This document shows, one piece after another, positions 37,602-45,517 of a DNA stretch of 64,000 nt (within the stretch, counting starts at the first letter, position 1; each line of letters starts with the position of its first letter). The translations under genes were made by a program, and so were the position numbers. The stretch is from Herbidospora mongoliensis (GTDB taxonomy: Bacteria > Actinomycetota > Actinomycetes > Streptosporangiales > Streptosporangiaceae). The notes under the pieces were generated by a model. That model was not told the DNA's origin and searched no databases. It worked only from the letters and a program-made list of their open reading frames with translations. Where the stretch lies: assembly GCF_001570545.1 (NCBI RefSeq), contig NZ_BBXD01000016.1, forward strand, positions 62,001 through 126,000, in the 5' to 3' direction.

Positions 37602-40600
37602 TTGAAGATCGCCATACGGGCGGCCGCGGCCGCCTCGCTCGTAGCCGCGAGCCTGATCGGGATATCCGGTCCGGCTCACGCCGAGACCACGTTCACGAGC
37701 ACGGTCAACCCGATCCTGAAGGACGGCAGCTACTACTCCGCCGACCCGGCGCCGCTGGTCGTCCGCGACGGGGACCAGGACGAGCTCTTCATCTACACCG
37801 GCCACGACCAGGCCGGGCCCACCACCAACGACTTCATCATGAACGAGTGGGGCGCGTTCAAGACCGGTGACGTCGAGTCGGGTCAGTGGACCCATTACCC
37901 GTCGCTGATGCGCCCGGAGGCGGTCTTCTCCTGGGCGACCCCGGGCCGTGCCTATGCCGGCCAGGTCGTCCAGGGCCTGGACGACCGCTTCTACTGGTAC
38001 GTCCCGATCAACGAGCGTGACAGCACGGCCGCAGACAAGTTCGCCATCGGGGTGGCCGTCTCCACGTCGCCGACCGGCCCGTGGACCGACTACGTGGGCG
38101 GTCCGCTGATCTCCCAGCGGGTGCCCACGGTCAACACGATCCACAACATCGACCCGACGGTCCTGATCGACGGGCAGCGCGTCTTCATCTGGTGGGGTTC
38201 GTTCAGCAACCTGAGAATGCTGGAACTCGCCGCCGACATGAAGACCCCCGTCACCACCACGCGCACGGTGACCGGCCTGACCGGCTTCTTCGAGGCGGCC
38301 TGGGCGTTCAAGCGCGGCAGCACCTACTACATGGCCTACGCCGGCAACAACGCCGGTCCGACCTCGGCGTGCACCCCGGCGAACTACCACGCCTGCATCG
38401 CGTACGCGACGGCCGCGGCCCCCGAAGGGCCCTGGACCTACCGCGGCACGGTGCTCAAGCCGGTCTCCTCGACCACCAGCCACCCGGGCATCCTGGAGTT
38501 CAACGGCAAGTGGTACATCGCCTACCACACGGCCGACGCCGTCGGCGGCAACCACTTCCGCCGCTCGGTCGCGATCGACCCGGTGGAGTGGGACGACACC
38601 CAGACTCCGCCGCGCATCAAGGCCGTCACGACGACCCCGGTCAAGGGACGTGACCTCACCCCCCGGGCGAACATCGCGCAGGAGGCGATGTCCACTGTCT
38701 CCAACACGCCGGTTCCCACCCAGTACTGGGTGAAGTCGCTGAACGACGAGATCGTGCGGCCCAACCCGCTGCCCCCGGACATGTGGGGCACCTGGACCGG
38801 TAGCAACCCGCCGCAGCAGTGGGCCCAGTACACCTGGGACCAGCCGATGCGGATCTCCGGTTCGCAGATCGACTTCTGGAACGACGCGCAGCAGGGCACC
38901 GGCGTCGGCGTCGCGGCTCCGGCGAACTGGAAGATCCAGTACTGGAACCTCGCCACCGGCCAGTGGGCCGACCTGCCCAACGCGAGCGGCTACCCCACCG
39001 CCACGAACGGCTACCAGAACACGAACTTCGACCCCGTCACCACGACGCAGGTCCGCGCGACCTTCAACGCCTCCACCAACGGCAGCACCTACTCGGCCGT
39101 CGCGGTCGAGGAGTGGAAGATCCTGGCCGCCCAGCCGGCCACGGTCGACCCGCCCGCCATCAGGGTCGAGGTGGGCGAGCGCGAGCTGCCCGGCACCGTC
39201 CCGGTCGCCTTCGGCGGTGACGCACTGCGGATCCCGGTCTACTGGGACGCGCTGACCGCCGAGCAGGTCGCCGCACCCGGCACGTTCTCCATCCAGGGGA
39301 CCGTCCTCGGTCACGCCGCCTCGCGCGTCACCGCCCAGGTCACCGTCCTCCCGCTGGAGGGCACCGAAGGTGACGTCACCAAGCCCACGCTGACCCTCAC
39401 CCCGAGCGGCAGCGCCGGCAGCAACGGCTGGTACCGCTCCGCGGTGCGCGTCCGCGCCGCGGGCGTCGACGACAGCGGCGGCCGGATGACCATCGAGACG
39501 AAGGTCGACGACGCCGCGCCGGTCGTCACCGGCGACGCCCGTCAGGCCGACGCCAACGTCACCGGGGACGGCGAGCACACCGTCACCGCGAAGGCGACCG
39601 ACCGCGCGGGCAACGTCTCCGACACCGCCGGCCTGCCGGTCAAGATCGACGCCACCGCGCCGATCAGCGTCGGCACCCTGATCGGCCGCACGGTCAAGGT
39701 CCTCGCGTCCGACGTCACCTCCGGTGTCGCCGGCATCGAGTACGCCATCGGCACCGGCCCGTGGACCCCGCTCAACGGCGGCGTCATCGCGGCCCCCGAC
39801 GCCGCCAAGTACACGGTGTCCTTCCGGTCCACCGACAAGGCGGGCAACCTGGAGACGGCCAAGTCGGTCGTCATCCCGGCCGATCTTTCCGCCCCCCTCA
39901 ACGGCAACATCGCCCCCATCGCGACCCCGACCGCCTCGTACACGGCGGGCTGGAACGCGGTCACCGCCCTCAACGACAACGCCGACCCGGCCAACCCGAG
40001 TCAGGCGCAGCTGTGGGGCACCTGGTCAGGCACCCGCCCGGCCACCTTGTGGACCCAGTACGACTGGGCCCGCCCGGTCCGCGTCATCAGTTCCGAGCTG
40101 AAGTTCTGGCGCGACTCCAATCAGGGCACCGGTGACGGAGTCGCCCAGCCCGACGGCTGGGTGCTGCAGTACTGGGACGAGGCCGCCTCGGCGTGGAAGG
40201 ACGTCCCGAACCCGTCTGGCTACGGCACCAGCACGACGGCGTTCAACAGCGTCACCTTCACCCCGGTCACCACGTCCCGCGTGCGGGCCACGATCCGGGC
40301 CAACGGCAACGGCACCACCTACTCCGCGGCTGCGATCACGGAGTGGCGGGTCTTCGCCCAGGAACCGGCTCCCGAGGAGCCGGCCGAGATCCCCGTCACG
40401 ACCACCGTCACGCCGCGCTGCCTGGCCGGCAAGGCGTACGTGGCGGTGCAGGTCCACAACGACCACGACGCGGCGATCGGCGTGAGCGTCGAGACCGCGT
40501 TCGGCGAGAAGGCGTTCCCGAACGTCGCGGCCGGTGGCAACGCCTACCAGTCGTTCGCCACCCGCGCGGCCTCGATCGCGGCCGGTTCGGTCACGGTCAC

Positions 40601-40676
40601 CGCCACCGGAACGGTCGACGGTGAGGAGACGACCTCGGAGTACACCGAGGACTACGCCGCCCTCACCTGTAACTGA
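37602..40676 (+). CDS. Secreted GH43-type glycosidase with duplicated binding modules (1024 aa)
   Basis: Signal peptide about 1-28 (GPAHA). Five-bladed GH43-type catalytic domain about 30-350 with the acid triad visible as Asp in SADPAPLV, Asp in NIDPTVL and Glu in GFFEAAWAF; typical activities are alpha-L-arabinofuranosidase or beta-xylosidase. It is followed by a binding module (about 355-510), a Big_4 Ig module, an OmpL47-like domain with DRAGNVSDTAG, a second copy of the binding module (about 770-925), and the C-terminal two-Cys module. TTG start at 37602 has TTAGGACGAG upstream; no ATG fits the signal peptide. Confidence 0.82.
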   Translation: MKIAIRAAAAASLVAASLIGISGPAHAETTFTSTVNPILKDGSYYSADPAPLVVRDGDQDELFIYTGHDQAGPTTNDFIMNEWGAFKTGDVESGQWTHYPSLMRPEAVFSWATPGRAYAGQVVQGLDDRFYWYVPINERDSTAADKFAIGVAVSTSPTGPWTDYVGGPLISQRVPTVNTIHNIDPTVLIDGQRVFIWWGSFSNLRMLELAADMKTPVTTTRTVTGLTGFFEAAWAFKRGSTYYMAYAGNNAGPTSACTPANYHACIAYATAAAPEGPWTYRGTVLKPVSSTTSHPGILEFNGKWYIAYHTADAVGGNHFRRSVAIDPVEWDDTQTPPRIKAVTTTPVKGRDLTPRANIAQEAMSTVSNTPVPTQYWVKSLNDEIVRPNPLPPDMWGTWTGSNPPQQWAQYTWDQPMRISGSQIDFWNDAQQGTGVGVAAPANWKIQYWNLATGQWADLPNASGYPTATNGYQNTNFDPVTTTQVRATFNASTNGSTYSAVAVEEWKILAAQPATVDPPAIRVEVGERELPGTVPVAFGGDALRIPVYWDALTAEQVAAPGTFSIQGTVLGHAASRVTAQVTVLPLEGTEGDVTKPTLTLTPSGSAGSNGWYRSAVRVRAAGVDDSGGRMTIETKVDDAAPVVTGDARQADANVTGDGEHTVTAKATDRAGNVSDTAGLPVKIDATAPISVGTLIGRTVKVLASDVTSGVAGIEYAIGTGPWTPLNGGVIAAPDAAKYTVSFRSTDKAGNLETAKSVVIPADLSAPLNGNIAPIATPTASYTAGWNAVTALNDNADPANPSQAQLWGTWSGTRPATLWTQYDWARPVRVISSELKFWRDSNQGTGDGVAQPDGWVLQYWDEAASAWKDVPNPSGYGTSTTAFNSVTFTPVTTSRVRATIRANGNGTTYSAAAITEWRVFAQEPAPEEPAEIPVTTTVTPRCLAGKAYVAVQVHNDHDAAIGVSVETAFGEKAFPNVAAGGNAYQSFATRAASIAAGSVTVTATGTVDGEETTSEYTEDYAALTCN

Positions 40677-40725
40677 CGTCCCAAAACCCTCATAATCAGT
40701 AAAACCCCCCAAGGTGGAGCATTAC

Positions 40726-41346
40726 ATGAAAATCCAGCACAAATGGCTGCTCGCCGCCGCCGTCGCCATGACCACCACCGTCGGCTTCTCCGGTGCGGCC
40801 ATCGCCGACCCGGGTGACAGCAGCGACATCGCGGTGTCCGTCGAGATCGCCCCCATCGAGGAGCCGGGCGTCCTGGCCCTGTCGGTCTCCGCCAACTCGG
40901 TCGCCCTGGCCGAGAACGGCTCGACCCTGGAGGAGCGCCAGTTCACCGGCACCCTCCCGACGGTGACCGTCACCGACACCCGTACCGGCGACGAGATCCC
41001 CGACGGCGCCGCGTGGGCCGTGCTCGGCAACGCGACCGACTTCACCGGCACCGCCGGCCAGGCGGCCATCAGCGCCGGTCACCTCGGCTGGAAGCCGAAC
41101 CTGATCGACGGTGGCGACACCGGCCTGGTCGCCGAGGGCGAGGAGGTCGTGACCGTCCTCGACGAGGAGACCCAGCCGGGCAACAACGTCGGCCTGGTCG
41201 ACCAGGAACTGCTGGTCTCGACCTTCGACTCCGCTGAGGTCACCGAGGGCTCCTACACCGTCAACGCCGGTCTGACCCTGAAGACCCCGGCCGACGTGGC
41301 CGCCGGTTCCTACAGCTCGACGCTGACCCTGTCCCTGTTCGAGTAG
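40726..41346 (+). CDS. WxL-like domain surface protein
   Basis: A 206-residue exported protein, signal peptide about 1-28. The remainder matches actinobacterial WxL-type domains: TVTDTRTG, AWAVLGNATDFTG, LGWKPNLIDGG as the first Trp motif, and the ending SSTLTLSLFE where the second WxL Trp is replaced by Leu. In Firmicutes WxL domains hold proteins non-covalently on peptidoglycan. AAGGTGGAG lies 6 bases before the ATG, predicting high expression. It follows the GH43 gene by 49 bases and precedes a DUF916-type partner, but a strong terminator lies after it. Confidence 0.78.
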   Translation: MKIQHKWLLAAAVAMTTTVGFSGAAIADPGDSSDIAVSVEIAPIEEPGVLALSVSANSVALAENGSTLEERQFTGTLPTVTVTDTRTGDEIPDGAAWAVLGNATDFTGTAGQAAISAGHLGWKPNLIDGGDTGLVAEGEEVVTVLDEETQPGNNVGLVDQELLVSTFDSAEVTEGSYTVNAGLTLKTPADVAAGSYSSTLTLSLFE

Positions 41347-41353
41347 TCGTTCC

Positions 41354-41388
41354 CGGTGGGGGGTCGCGCTCTCCGCGGCCCCCCACCG
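41354..41388 (+). terminator. Rho-independent terminator after the WxL-like gene
   Basis: Arms of 14-15 bases (41354-41368 and 41374-41388) with one G-U pair, five-base loop, followed by cccctttcttt. Partial read-through would give more WxL-like protein than its membrane partner. Confidence 0.8.
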
Positions 41389-41469
41389 CCCCTTTCTTTG
41401 AGGCAGACACATAGCGCGAGCCACGGCCGGCCTGCGGCCGTCCGCGTCTCGCTTTCGCCGGAGGGCCTC

Positions 41470-42459
41470 GTGATCAGAAAACTCCTCGCCGTGTGCGCGG
41501 CGGCGCTCATGACCGTGCCCCTCTGGCCTGCCGCCGCGATGGCCGAGCCGGAGAAGGACACGCTCACCTGGTCGGTCCAGCCGGCCACTGCGGCGGGCCC
41601 CGACGGCCGCCGCTGGATGGAGCTCTCCCTCGCCCCAGGTGCGACCGTGACCGAGCACCTGGCCGTGCGGAACTTCAGTGACGGCGCGGCGACCTTCTCG
41701 CTGAAGGCGGCCGACGGCTACCTCACCGACAAGGGCCGCTTCAACATGCTCCAGTCCGACCAGACCTCCAAGGACGGCGGCACCTGGATCGCGGTCCAGG
41801 ACGAGGTCGAGGTCGGCGCCAACGAGACCAAGGTCGTGCCCTTCACGATCACCGTGCCGGAGAACGCCTCGCCCGGCGACCACCCCGCGGGCATCGCCGC
41901 GGCGGTCCACAGCGCCAGCGGCACCGTCGCCGTCGAGAGCCGCGTGGGCTTCCGGGTCATGATGCGCGCCACCGGGGACATCAGGGCGGCGGTCGCGGTC
42001 AGCGGCCTGTCGGCCACCTACGAGCAGTCGTGGAACCCCTTCTCCGCGGGGACCGTCACGGTGAAGTACACCGCCAAGAACGAGGGGAACGTCGCCGCCG
42101 CCGGCGCCGGCGCGGTGGCGGTCAGCGACCTCACCGGACTGGCCGGACGCGACGGCAGGGCCGACGTGGCGGAGATCTTCCCCGGCGACAGCCGGACGGT
42201 GGAGACCAGGATCAGCGGAGTCTGGGCGCTGGGCCCGATGTCCACCGACGTCACCGTCACCCCCTCCGTCGAGGGCGGCGCGCCCGCGAGCGCCGCCGTG
42301 ACGGTCTGGACCGTCCCGTGGCCGCAGCTCGCGCTGATCGCGCTGCTCGTTGTGCTCCTCTTCGTCTACCGGGCCATCACCCGGCGCCGCAGGCGGCACC
42401 TGGAGAACCTGCTCGCCCGCGCCCGCGACGAGGGCCGCGCGCAGGCAGGTCTCGCCTAG
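41470..42459 (+). CDS. DUF916 / WxL-interacting-type membrane protein
   Basis: A 329-residue protein. Signal peptide about 1-26, a beta-sandwich (about 30-150: ATVTEHLAVRNFSDGAATF, PFTITVPENASPGDHPAGI) typical of the peptidoglycan-binding DUF916 domain, a second beta domain, a membrane helix about 283-302 (LALIALLVVLLFVYRAI) and a very basic cytoplasmic tail RRRRRHLENLL. In Firmicutes such proteins pair with WxL proteins. GTG start with GGAGGG 4 bases upstream. Its TAG stop lies in CTAG, which is also the stop of the opposite-strand kinase gene. Confidence 0.78.
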   Translation: MIRKLLAVCAAALMTVPLWPAAAMAEPEKDTLTWSVQPATAAGPDGRRWMELSLAPGATVTEHLAVRNFSDGAATFSLKAADGYLTDKGRFNMLQSDQTSKDGGTWIAVQDEVEVGANETKVVPFTITVPENASPGDHPAGIAAAVHSASGTVAVESRVGFRVMMRATGDIRAAVAVSGLSATYEQSWNPFSAGTVTVKYTAKNEGNVAAAGAGAVAVSDLTGLAGRDGRADVAEIFPGDSRTVETRISGVWALGPMSTDVTVTPSVEGGAPASAAVTVWTVPWPQLALIALLVVLLFVYRAITRRRRRHLENLLARARDEGRAQAGLA

Positions 42460-43850
42460 ACCTCACTCATGACGACCGTGCGCGCGGTGGGCAACGCCAC
42501 GTGCACGGTCGTTCCGTTTCCCGGGGTCGAGGTGATCCAGCAGCGGCCGCCGTGCGCGTCGGTGATGGCCTTCACGATGGCCAGGCCGAGCCCGGCGCCG
42601 CCGGTGGCGCGTTCCGACGAGCCCTGGGTGAACCGGTCGAACGCGTGCGCGACCTGCTCTTGCGGCATCCCCGGGCCCTGGTCGGTGATCTCCAGGAGCA
42701 CCCGGGTGTCGTCCTGGTCGAGGTGGATCAGCGCCGGGGTGCCGTCGGGGGTGTGGGCGCGTACGTTGGCCAGCAGGTTCACCATGATCTGCCGGATCCT
42801 GGCCTCGTCGACCACCGCGACCAGCGAGTCGGGGGCGTTGACGACGATGGGGGAGCCGGGGTTGAGCGCGCCCGCGTCGGCGGCGGCCTCCCTGACCACC
42901 TCGGCCAGGTCGGTGGCGGCCAGGCTGAGGGTGGCGCCCTTGTCGAGACGGGCCAGTTCCAGCATCTCGGTGACCAGGTTGCCCATGCGGGTGGCCTCGT
43001 CCTCGATGCGGCCCATGATCTTGGGGAGTTCCGACGGCGGGATCGCGCCGGCGCGGTAGAGCTCGGCGTAGCCGCGTACCGTCGACAGCGGGGTTCGCAG
43101 CTCGTGGGAGGCGTCCGCGGCGAAGCGGCGCACCCGCTCCTCGGAGGCCCAGCGGTCGCGGAAGGCCCCGGAGATGCGGTCGAGCATCAGGTTCACGGCG
43201 CCGCCCAGCCGCCCGACCTCGGTGGCGCCCTCGGGCATCCGGGCCGACAGGTCGCCGCCCTGGGCGATCCGCATGGCCGTGCGCGACATCCGGTCGAGGG
43301 GCGACAGGCCCGAGACGATCAGCAGCCGCCCGCCGAGGGCCAGCAGCGCGATCAGCAGCCCGCCGGTGACGAGCTCGGCCAGCAGCAGGTGCCGCACCGG
43401 ATCGCCGACGGCGTCCAGCGGCACCGCCACGACCACGATGCTGGTTCCGGTACGGTCCTTCGCCGCCGACGCCAGCAGATGCTCACCCAGCTGGAAGGTG
43501 CGCCCGGCGGCGGCGTGGCCGCCCAGCGGGCCGACGCCGAGATCGGTGAGCATGCCCGGCACCCGCGCCGACTGCGGGAAGTCGCCGTTGACCAGCTCGG
43601 GCTTGCCACTTTCAAGGTTGACCGACGCGACCGCGAACGGCGACCCGGCGAGCGCCTGGGTGACCGACTCCACGGCGTCGACCCGCCGCGTGGCGGTCGC
43701 CGTGGCGGCCAGCAGCTGGCTCTCCAGCCGGCTCGTGAGGTGCTGGTTGAGCACCACCGCGCTCGTGACCGACAGCACGACCAGCAGGATCGTGCTCACG
43801 ACGAGCAGCCCGGCCAGCAGCCGGGAGCGGAGCGACATCGTCAACGCCAT
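42456..43850 (-). CDS. Two-component sensor histidine kinase
   Basis: A 464-residue membrane kinase. Membrane helices about 10-34 and 158-180 flank an extracytoplasmic sensor of about 120 residues; then HAMP (about 182-235), HisKA with His249 in DASHELRTPL, and HATPase with NLLANVRAHT, DQGPGMP and GGAGLGLAI. It follows its response regulator by 18 bases and signals by phosphotransfer to it. The stimulus is unknown; adjacency to the wall-surface genes hints at envelope or polysaccharide sensing. Confidence 0.93.
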   Translation of the reverse strand: MALTMSLRSRLLAGLLVVSTILLVVLSVTSAVVLNQHLTSRLESQLLAATATATRRVDAVESVTQALAGSPFAVASVNLESGKPELVNGDFPQSARVPGMLTDLGVGPLGGHAAAGRTFQLGEHLLASAAKDRTGTSIVVVAVPLDAVGDPVRHLLLAELVTGGLLIALLALGGRLLIVSGLSPLDRMSRTAMRIAQGGDLSARMPEGATEVGRLGGAVNLMLDRISGAFRDRWASEERVRRFAADASHELRTPLSTVRGYAELYRAGAIPPSELPKIMGRIEDEATRMGNLVTEMLELARLDKGATLSLAATDLAEVVREAAADAGALNPGSPIVVNAPDSLVAVVDEARIRQIMVNLLANVRAHTPDGTPALIHLDQDDTRVLLEITDQGPGMPQEQVAHAFDRFTQGSSERATGGAGLGLAIVKAITDAHGGRCWITSTPGNGTTVHVALPTARTVVMSEV

Positions 43851-43868
43851 TTCGTCTGGCCCCGATCG

Positions 43869-44555
43869 TCAGGGCCGCAGAGCGTATCCCACACCGCGTT
43901 GTGTGTGGATCAGGGGTGGTCCGAGCGGGTCCAGCTTCCGCCGCAGATAGGAGATGTAGGTCTCCAGCACCTGCGACGATCCGCCGTACCCCCAGACCTG
44001 GTCGAGCAGCTGCCGTTTGGTCAGCACCAGCCCGGGGTGTTCCATCAGGAAGGCCAGGAGCCGGAACTCGGTCGGCGACAACTCCACCCTGACCCCGCCG
44101 CGGCGCACCTCCCACCGGGCCTCGTCGAGTTCGAGATCGGCGACCCGCAGCACGTCACGGCTGGGGCGCTCCGCCTCGTCGGGCACGGTCGTGCGACGCA
44201 GCACCGCCCGGACCCGCGCGACCAGCGCCTCCACGGAGAAGGGTTTGGTGACGTAGTCGTCGCCTCCCATGGTGAGCCCGCGAACGGTGTCGGAGACGGT
44301 GTCGCGCGCGGTCAGGAAGATCACGGGCGTGGTGGCGCCCTCGGCCCTGACCCGGCGGCAGATCTCGAACCCGTCGATGTCGGGGAGCATCACGTCGAGC
44401 ACGATGAGGTCGGGCCTGCGCTCGGCGAACTCGCGCAGCGCGTCGCGTCCGTTGGCCACCGCCTTGACGGTGAACCCGTGGAAGCGGAGGGCGACCTCGA
44501 TGATGTCGCGGATGTTCGGGTCGTCTTCGACGACGAGGATCCTGGTCTCACTCAT
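43869..44555 (-). CDS. OmpR/PhoB-family response regulator
   Basis: A 228-residue regulator. Receiver domain 1-120 with phosphoacceptor Asp54 in IVLDVMLPD, acidic pocket VVEDD, Thr in FLTARD and Lys in VTKPFS. Winged-helix output domain about 135-228 ending RRKLDPLGPPLIHTQRGVGYALRP. First gene of the kinase operon; resembles TcrA/PrrA/MtrA-type actinobacterial regulators. Targets unknown. Confidence 0.94.
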   Translation of the reverse strand: MSETRILVVEDDPNIRDIIEVALRFHGFTVKAVANGRDALREFAERRPDLIVLDVMLPDIDGFEICRRVRAEGATTPVIFLTARDTVSDTVRGLTMGGDDYVTKPFSVEALVARVRAVLRRTTVPDEAERPSRDVLRVADLELDEARWEVRRGGVRVELSPTEFRLLAFLMEHPGLVLTKRQLLDQVWGYGGSSQVLETYISYLRRKLDPLGPPLIHTQRGVGYALRP

Positions 44556-44630
44556 GGCGAGCTCAAGTATGGTGCTTTTTTCTCACTAAAAGCCCCATAC
44601 CGGTCACTTCATGGCGTCTCATGCGCCACA

Positions 44631-44667
44631 CCTTCTCCTCCACGCCTGAGGCGCCCGGAGGAGAAGG
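44631..44667. terminator. Strong symmetrical hairpin between regulator and methyltransferase genes
   Basis: Arms CCTTCTCCTCC and GGAGGAGAAGG (11 bases, perfect) enclose an inner CGCC-TGA-GGCG hairpin. It lies 17 bases beyond the methyltransferase stop. No long T-run on either side. Confidence 0.6.
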
Positions 44668-44683
44668 GTGGGAAAAGCCTGAG

Positions 44684-45412
44684 TTACTTGACCGTGGCCA
44701 CGCAGAAGACGGTCTGGCCGAACGGCGGGGTGATGAACCGCTCGATGAAGCGCGTGGCCGGTACGACCGTGCGGTCGTAGATCTTGACCAGGCGGGGGTC
44801 GGGGTAGCCGACGCCGCCCCTGCGCACGGCCGCCCACCAGGCGATGCCGCCCAGGAAGTTGATCGGCTTCAGCGTGTCGATGCCCAGCCCGGCGTCGCGG
44901 ACCGTCGCGCCGAGCGTCTTGGGCGTGTAGCGGGTGACGTGGCCGACCTTCTTGTCGAAGTCGCCGTAGAGCTGCATGTAGCCGGGCACCCAAATGATGA
45001 TCTTGCCGCCGGGCTGGGTGACGCGGGCCAGCGAGCGCAGCGCCTCGACGTCTTCCTCGATGTGCTCCAGCACGTTCATCAGCACGACGGTGTCGACCTT
45101 GTCCTCAAGCGGGATGTCGGTCGGCAGGCCGAACTGCAGCACACCCACGTCGGGGTTGTCGGCGAAGCGCTTCTCGAGCTGCTCGACGCAGTAGGGGTCG
45201 AAGTCGCTCGTCACGAGACGGTCGAGCCGGGGCAGGAACTGCTCGGCGAAGTGGCCGAGACCCGAGCCGATCTCCAGCATCGACCGGCCGACGTGCGGTG
45301 CCACCATGTCGAACTCGTATTGCCGGTAGTTGCGCGCCTCGTCGCCGCCCAGATGGTTTTCCAGGGCTTCGTCTCCGGCCGCGGGCTGTACTACACGGTC
45401 GTACCCAGACAT
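44684..45412 (-). CDS. Class I SAM-dependent methyltransferase
   Basis: A 242-residue methyltransferase. SAM-binding motif I SMLEIGSGLGHFAEQFL (about residues 43-59), acidic motif II TSDFDP, motif IV VVLMNVLEHIEED, followed by PGGKIIIWVP. The C-terminal part (KPINFLGGIAWWAAVRRG, PFGQTVFCVA) resembles methyltransferases near glycosyltransferase clusters. Substrate unknown. GAGGAG lies 5 bases before the ATG. Confidence 0.86.
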   Translation of the reverse strand: MSGYDRVVQPAAGDEALENHLGGDEARNYRQYEFDMVAPHVGRSMLEIGSGLGHFAEQFLPRLDRLVTSDFDPYCVEQLEKRFADNPDVGVLQFGLPTDIPLEDKVDTVVLMNVLEHIEEDVEALRSLARVTQPGGKIIIWVPGYMQLYGDFDKKVGHVTRYTPKTLGATVRDAGLGIDTLKPINFLGGIAWWAAVRRGGVGYPDPRLVKIYDRTVVPATRFIERFITPPFGQTVFCVATVK

Positions 45413-45505
45413 GGCTCCTCATTCGTGACTGTCGACGGTCCGAGCGAGTCTAGTGCCCCGGAGAATGCCGCCGATTCTTATCTGCGGCATCTCCCACGAC
45501 AGAGT

Positions 45506-45511
45506 TACGAT
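45506..45511 (+). promoter_or_regulatory. -10 box of a probable leaderless promoter
   Basis: TACGAT ends six bases before the ATG at 45518, and no Shine-Dalgarno sequence is present. Same layout as at 3942 and 5558. Confidence 0.5.
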
Positions 45512-45517
45512 TCGTGG

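Noticed and set aside
32797-39578. Long minus-strand frames across the giant glycosidases
   Set aside because: Antisense shadows; the forward frames have signal peptides, recognisable modules and ribosome-binding sites.
44621-45517. Possible 299-residue N-terminal extension of the first STAND ATPase
   Set aside because: It lies antisense to the methyltransferase gene; the leaderless -10 and homology to the second copy place the start at 45518.
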